Origin: an uncultured Muribaculaceae bacterium
GTDB lineage: Bacteria; Bacteroidota; Bacteroidia; Bacteroidales; Muribaculaceae
Assembly: GCA_910579105.1 (NCBI GenBank)
Contig: CAJTRT010000025.1
Span: forward strand, 1-33,121
Length of the DNA stretch: 33,121 nt
Direction of reading: 5' to 3'
Every line of letters starts with the position of its first letter. Position 1 is the first letter of the stretch. Of the stretch, positions 31,101 through 33,121 are shown in pieces. A program made the translations under genes and the position numbers. The notes under the pieces were generated by a model that searched no databases, was not told where the DNA came from, and was given only the letters and a program-made list of their open reading frames with translations.

Positions 31101-32483
31101 TCAGTCGTGCACGGGGCGTATCTGGATGCCGCCGGCGCGGCTCCAGCTGCCCACCTTGTGCTCCCGCGAGTTGATGCGCAGGGCCGAAGCGCCCGTGAGG
31201 TCGGGATTGCCGTTGCCGTAGAAGGCCTCGGCGTCGCCGCACCAGTAGTAGCCGTCGGTCTGCGTGCCGCGGGGGAGCCCCTTGTAGGTCATGAACCCGG
31301 AAGCTTTCAGGAAGATGGTGTTGCCGTTGGGACCCTTGACGGTGTAGCCCGAGCCGTTCCACGTCCATTCGCAGCGGTCGACGAGTTCCTGCATCTCGGC
31401 CTTGGTGGGGAGGCGCCATCCGTCGCCCCAGTTGAACTTGGCGGCGTCATACTCGTCGGTGTTGGAAATCTGGTCAACGATCTGTTTCACCTTGGGTTCG
31501 GGCCACTTGTTCTTCCACTCGTTTTCGGGAATCTCGAGGAACTTGTAGTTGTAGGTGTGCGAGTAGTATTTCTCAACCAGCTCGCCCCAGCAGATGAAGT
31601 CGCCGTCGGAGTTCGCTCCCATCGCCCCGAGGTTGTAGGGGGCCCACTTCACCGAGAGGCCGAGGTCGACCATCTCGGAGGCCGAGGGAACGTTCATCGA
31701 GCCGCCTACCTCTGGAGCCTTCGGGCCGTAGACGGCGCGGATCGAGAAGCCCACGTCGGGATAGTCGACGCTGTTCTCGCCGCAGTCGCGCGTTGTGGCG
31801 GTGAAGTTGGCGCGGAAGTTGCGGGTGTCAGCGGTGATGTCGGCGGTGGTGGATTCGTTTGAGCTCCAGAAGAAGCAGGTGGTGCCGTCGTGGGTCAGGC
31901 TGGTGCCGACGATGTTGCCCGCCGCGGGGAGGAAGATGGTGTTGCCGTTGACCTTCGAGGTACCCATCGCCCCAGTCACGCCGTTGACCGAGGTCCACGT
32001 CCAGGAGCAGTTCTGTATCAGCTCCATCCACTCGGCCTGCGAGGGCATGCGCCACTGGTCGCCCCACTTCATGTGGGCCACGTCGTAGCAGGTGCCCGAG
32101 ATGTCGGCGCCGAGTTTTAGGAACTTCTCCCACTCGTCGTTGTCCCAGTCGTTGTAGTCCCAGTACATCCATTTGTAGGTATCCTCGGTGTAGGATTCCT
32201 TTGTCTCGATCTCGCCGTAGGCATAGTAGCCGCCGTATTCCTCGGGAGCGGTCGCGCCGACGTTGTAGGTAGCCCAGGGCACTGAGAGGCCGAGGTCGAC
32301 GATTTTCTTGTCGGTGGGATCCACGGGCGACTCCCCCTGGTTCTCGAAAGTAATCTTGCTCACATCGGCCACCCTCTTCACCTCGGTGTCGCCGTTGGTA
32401 TAGTGGATTCGCATGAGTTTCTCCTGCGCGCCGGCGCCGAGGGTGCCGAGGGCGAGGAGCGAAAGCAGTGTAAGGTTCTTCAT
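31101..32483 (-). CDS. secreted protein with two FISUMP-type repeats
   Basis: The 460-residue protein has a signal peptide (MKNLTLLSLLALGTLGAGAQ) and a short N-terminal module (MRIHYTNGDTEVKRVADVSKITFE). Two related domains follow, at about 61-245 and 268-460. Each begins VDLGLSV.WA.YN.GA and contains WR(M/L)P(S/T).AE..EL...C.W.W, then NGNTIFL.A.G, and ends SIRAV or QIRPV. These match the Fibrobacter succinogenes major paralogous domain (FISUMP), which has a C-type-lectin-like fold (family knowledge). The ligand is unknown. It starts 6 nt after the upstream gene, whose N-terminal module is similar, so the two form an operon. Confidence 0.85.
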   Translation of the reverse strand: MKNLTLLSLLALGTLGAGAQEKLMRIHYTNGDTEVKRVADVSKITFENQGESPVDPTDKKIVDLGLSVPWATYNVGATAPEEYGGYYAYGEIETKESYTEDTYKWMYWDYNDWDNDEWEKFLKLGADISGTCYDVAHMKWGDQWRMPSQAEWMELIQNCSWTWTSVNGVTGAMGTSKVNGNTIFLPAAGNIVGTSLTHDGTTCFFWSSNESTTADITADTRNFRANFTATTRDCGENSVDYPDVGFSIRAVYGPKAPEVGGSMNVPSASEMVDLGLSVKWAPYNLGAMGANSDGDFICWGELVEKYYSHTYNYKFLEIPENEWKNKWPEPKVKQIVDQISNTDEYDAAKFNWGDGWRLPTKAEMQELVDRCEWTWNGSGYTVKGPNGNTIFLKASGFMTYKGLPRGTQTDGYYWCGDAEAFYGNGNPDLTGASALRINSREHKVGSWSRAGGIQIRPVHD

Positions 32484-32489
32484 ATGGGG

Positions 32490-32951
32490 TCAGAGAGAGA
32501 TTTTTGTTACGAAATTGTTGATTTTCACGATGTAGACGCCGCCGGGGAGTTCCGAGCGGCCGATGGTGTGGCTCCCCTCGCTCTTTGTGGAGGATACGAG
32601 CGCGCCAGCGATGTTGTAAAGCTCGACGAGGCTGCCGGCGGGAATACCGTCGAACGTCACCAGGCCGCCGCTCACCGTAACGGAGATACCTCCGGCAACC
32701 GCCCCGGCGCTTCCGACACCCGACTTCCCGAGGAAGTCGATCGAGGCCACATCGTCAAGCTCGAAAGCCACGGCCTCCTCGTTGGGGCATCCGATCGTCA
32801 GCGTGCCGCCAAGGAACGACACCTCGGGCTGCTTGTCGAGATGGAACACCGACTCGTCGCCGCTCACGTGGATGACGCGCAGCGACACCTGCGCGCGACC
32901 GCCCAGGGCAGCCGCTGCCAGCAATGTCAGGAGTAGAATTAATTTCCTCAT
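32490..32951 (-). CDS. small secreted protein with a T9SS type A-like C-terminal tail
   Basis: The 153-residue protein has a signal peptide (MRKLILLLTLLAAAALGGRAQ). A module follows with SLRVIHVSGDESVFHLDKQP and AFELDDVASIDF, a pattern common in small secreted Bacteroidales proteins. From about residue 98 the sequence VTFDGIPAGSLVELYNIAG to LPGGVYIVKINNFVTKISL resembles the Por secretion tail (TIGR04183-like). Export through a type IX system and attachment or release at the surface is inferred. The ATG at 32951 is chosen because it starts the signal peptide; the frame is open 28 codons further up. It leads the operon with the FISUMP-type gene. Confidence 0.75.
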   Translation of the reverse strand: MRKLILLLTLLAAAALGGRAQVSLRVIHVSGDESVFHLDKQPEVSFLGGTLTIGCPNEEAVAFELDDVASIDFLGKSGVGSAGAVAGGISVTVSGGLVTFDGIPAGSLVELYNIAGALVSSTKSEGSHTIGRSELPGGVYIVKINNFVTKISL

Positions 32952-33043
32952 CTGATTAATGTGAGTTAGAAATATATTTAGTGAAATTTGCTTAACATTT
33001 CTCAGACTATGCCTGGCCAATGCATAAACAAACAAAACATATG

Positions 33044-33051
33044 CAAATATA
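33044..33051 (-). promoter_or_regulatory. -7 box (TATATTTG) for the secreted-protein operon
   Basis: The plus strand reads CAAATATA, an exact TAnnTTTG match on the minus strand. It gives a leader of about 85 nt. No -33 TTG is seen at the right spacing. Confidence 0.55.
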
Positions 33052-33077
33052 AGCTAAAACAACCGCATATCACTACT

Positions 33078-33094
33078 GTCCACTAAAAATGGAC
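33078..33094. repeat. short inverted repeat GTCCA...TGGAC at the window edge
   Basis: GTCCA (33078-33082) and TGGAC (33090-33094) flank CTAAAAA and are followed by very AT-rich sequence. It could be a terminal inverted repeat of an element beyond the window or a simple hairpin. Nothing in the window decides this. Confidence 0.3.
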
Positions 33095-33121
33095 GGGGTT
33101 AAAAATTAAATAAATTCGGTT

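Noticed and set aside
31011..31862. 283-codon plus-strand frame
   Set aside because: It starts at the terminator hairpin and runs antisense to the FISUMP-type gene; no domain is seen.

Overview
The window looks like chromosomal DNA from a high-GC member of the Bacteroidales, most probably family Muribaculaceae (inference). The signs are repeated Bacteroidetes-type -7 boxes (TAnnTTTG) instead of -35/-10 promoters, few Shine-Dalgarno sites, EF-Ts starting MAVTMAEITKL and L13 starting (GTG)DTLSYKT as in Bacteroides, and families typical of the order: a SusA-like GH13 enzyme, a head-GIN/DUF2807 protein, FISUMP-type repeats, a T9SS-like tail and KorAB. I see no tRNA, rRNA operon, CRISPR array, prophage or complete insertion sequence.

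Layout. 1-6519 is a minus-strand run of housekeeping genes: mltG, a two-domain M16 zinc peptidase, radA and a SpoU/TrmH RNA methyltransferase, with a striking nested palindrome between the last two. At 6616-7030 lies RNase P RNA on the plus strand, followed by a secreted DUF2807 protein. An NlpE-like lipoprotein and the korA-korB 2-oxoacid:ferredoxin oxidoreductase operon (minus) follow. 11619-14280 is a plus-strand block: low-molecular-weight tyrosine phosphatase, an M15-like secreted protein, hpt and adk. 14369-17895 is minus: class II fructose-bisphosphate aldolase, then a response regulator/histidine kinase pair. The 17896-18204 gap holds a well-formed small RNA candidate. An ApbE flavin transferase and the rplM-rpsI-rpsB-tsf translation operon (minus) come next. 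From 22472 the plus strand carries a bleomycin-hydrolase-like C1 peptidase, a glycosidase-like lipoprotein without a standard start codon, a GH13 amylase, a YfcE-type phosphoesterase, a SPOR-domain lipoprotein and cardiolipin synthase. 30574-31020 is a gene-free cluster of REP-like palindromes. The window ends with a two-gene minus-strand operon of secreted proteins (T9SS-like tail; FISUMP repeats).

How the genes work together. korAB, fba, hpt and adk are core energy and nucleotide metabolism. rplM-rpsI-rpsB-tsf, rnpB and the TrmH-like enzyme serve translation and RNA maturation. mltG and cls serve the envelope. The two adjacent glycan genes (the glycosidase-like lipoprotein and the SusA-like amylase) probably act on alpha-glucans in the periplasm or at the outer membrane (inference). 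Most transcription units are closed by clear hairpins.

The most interesting items are the small RNA at about 18098-18170, the REP cluster, the nested palindrome over the radA start, the glycosidase gene with a lipoprotein signal but no ATG/GTG/TTG, several promoters set so close to the start codon that the mRNAs should be leaderless, and the M15-like zinc-site pattern in the secreted protein at 12186-12986.
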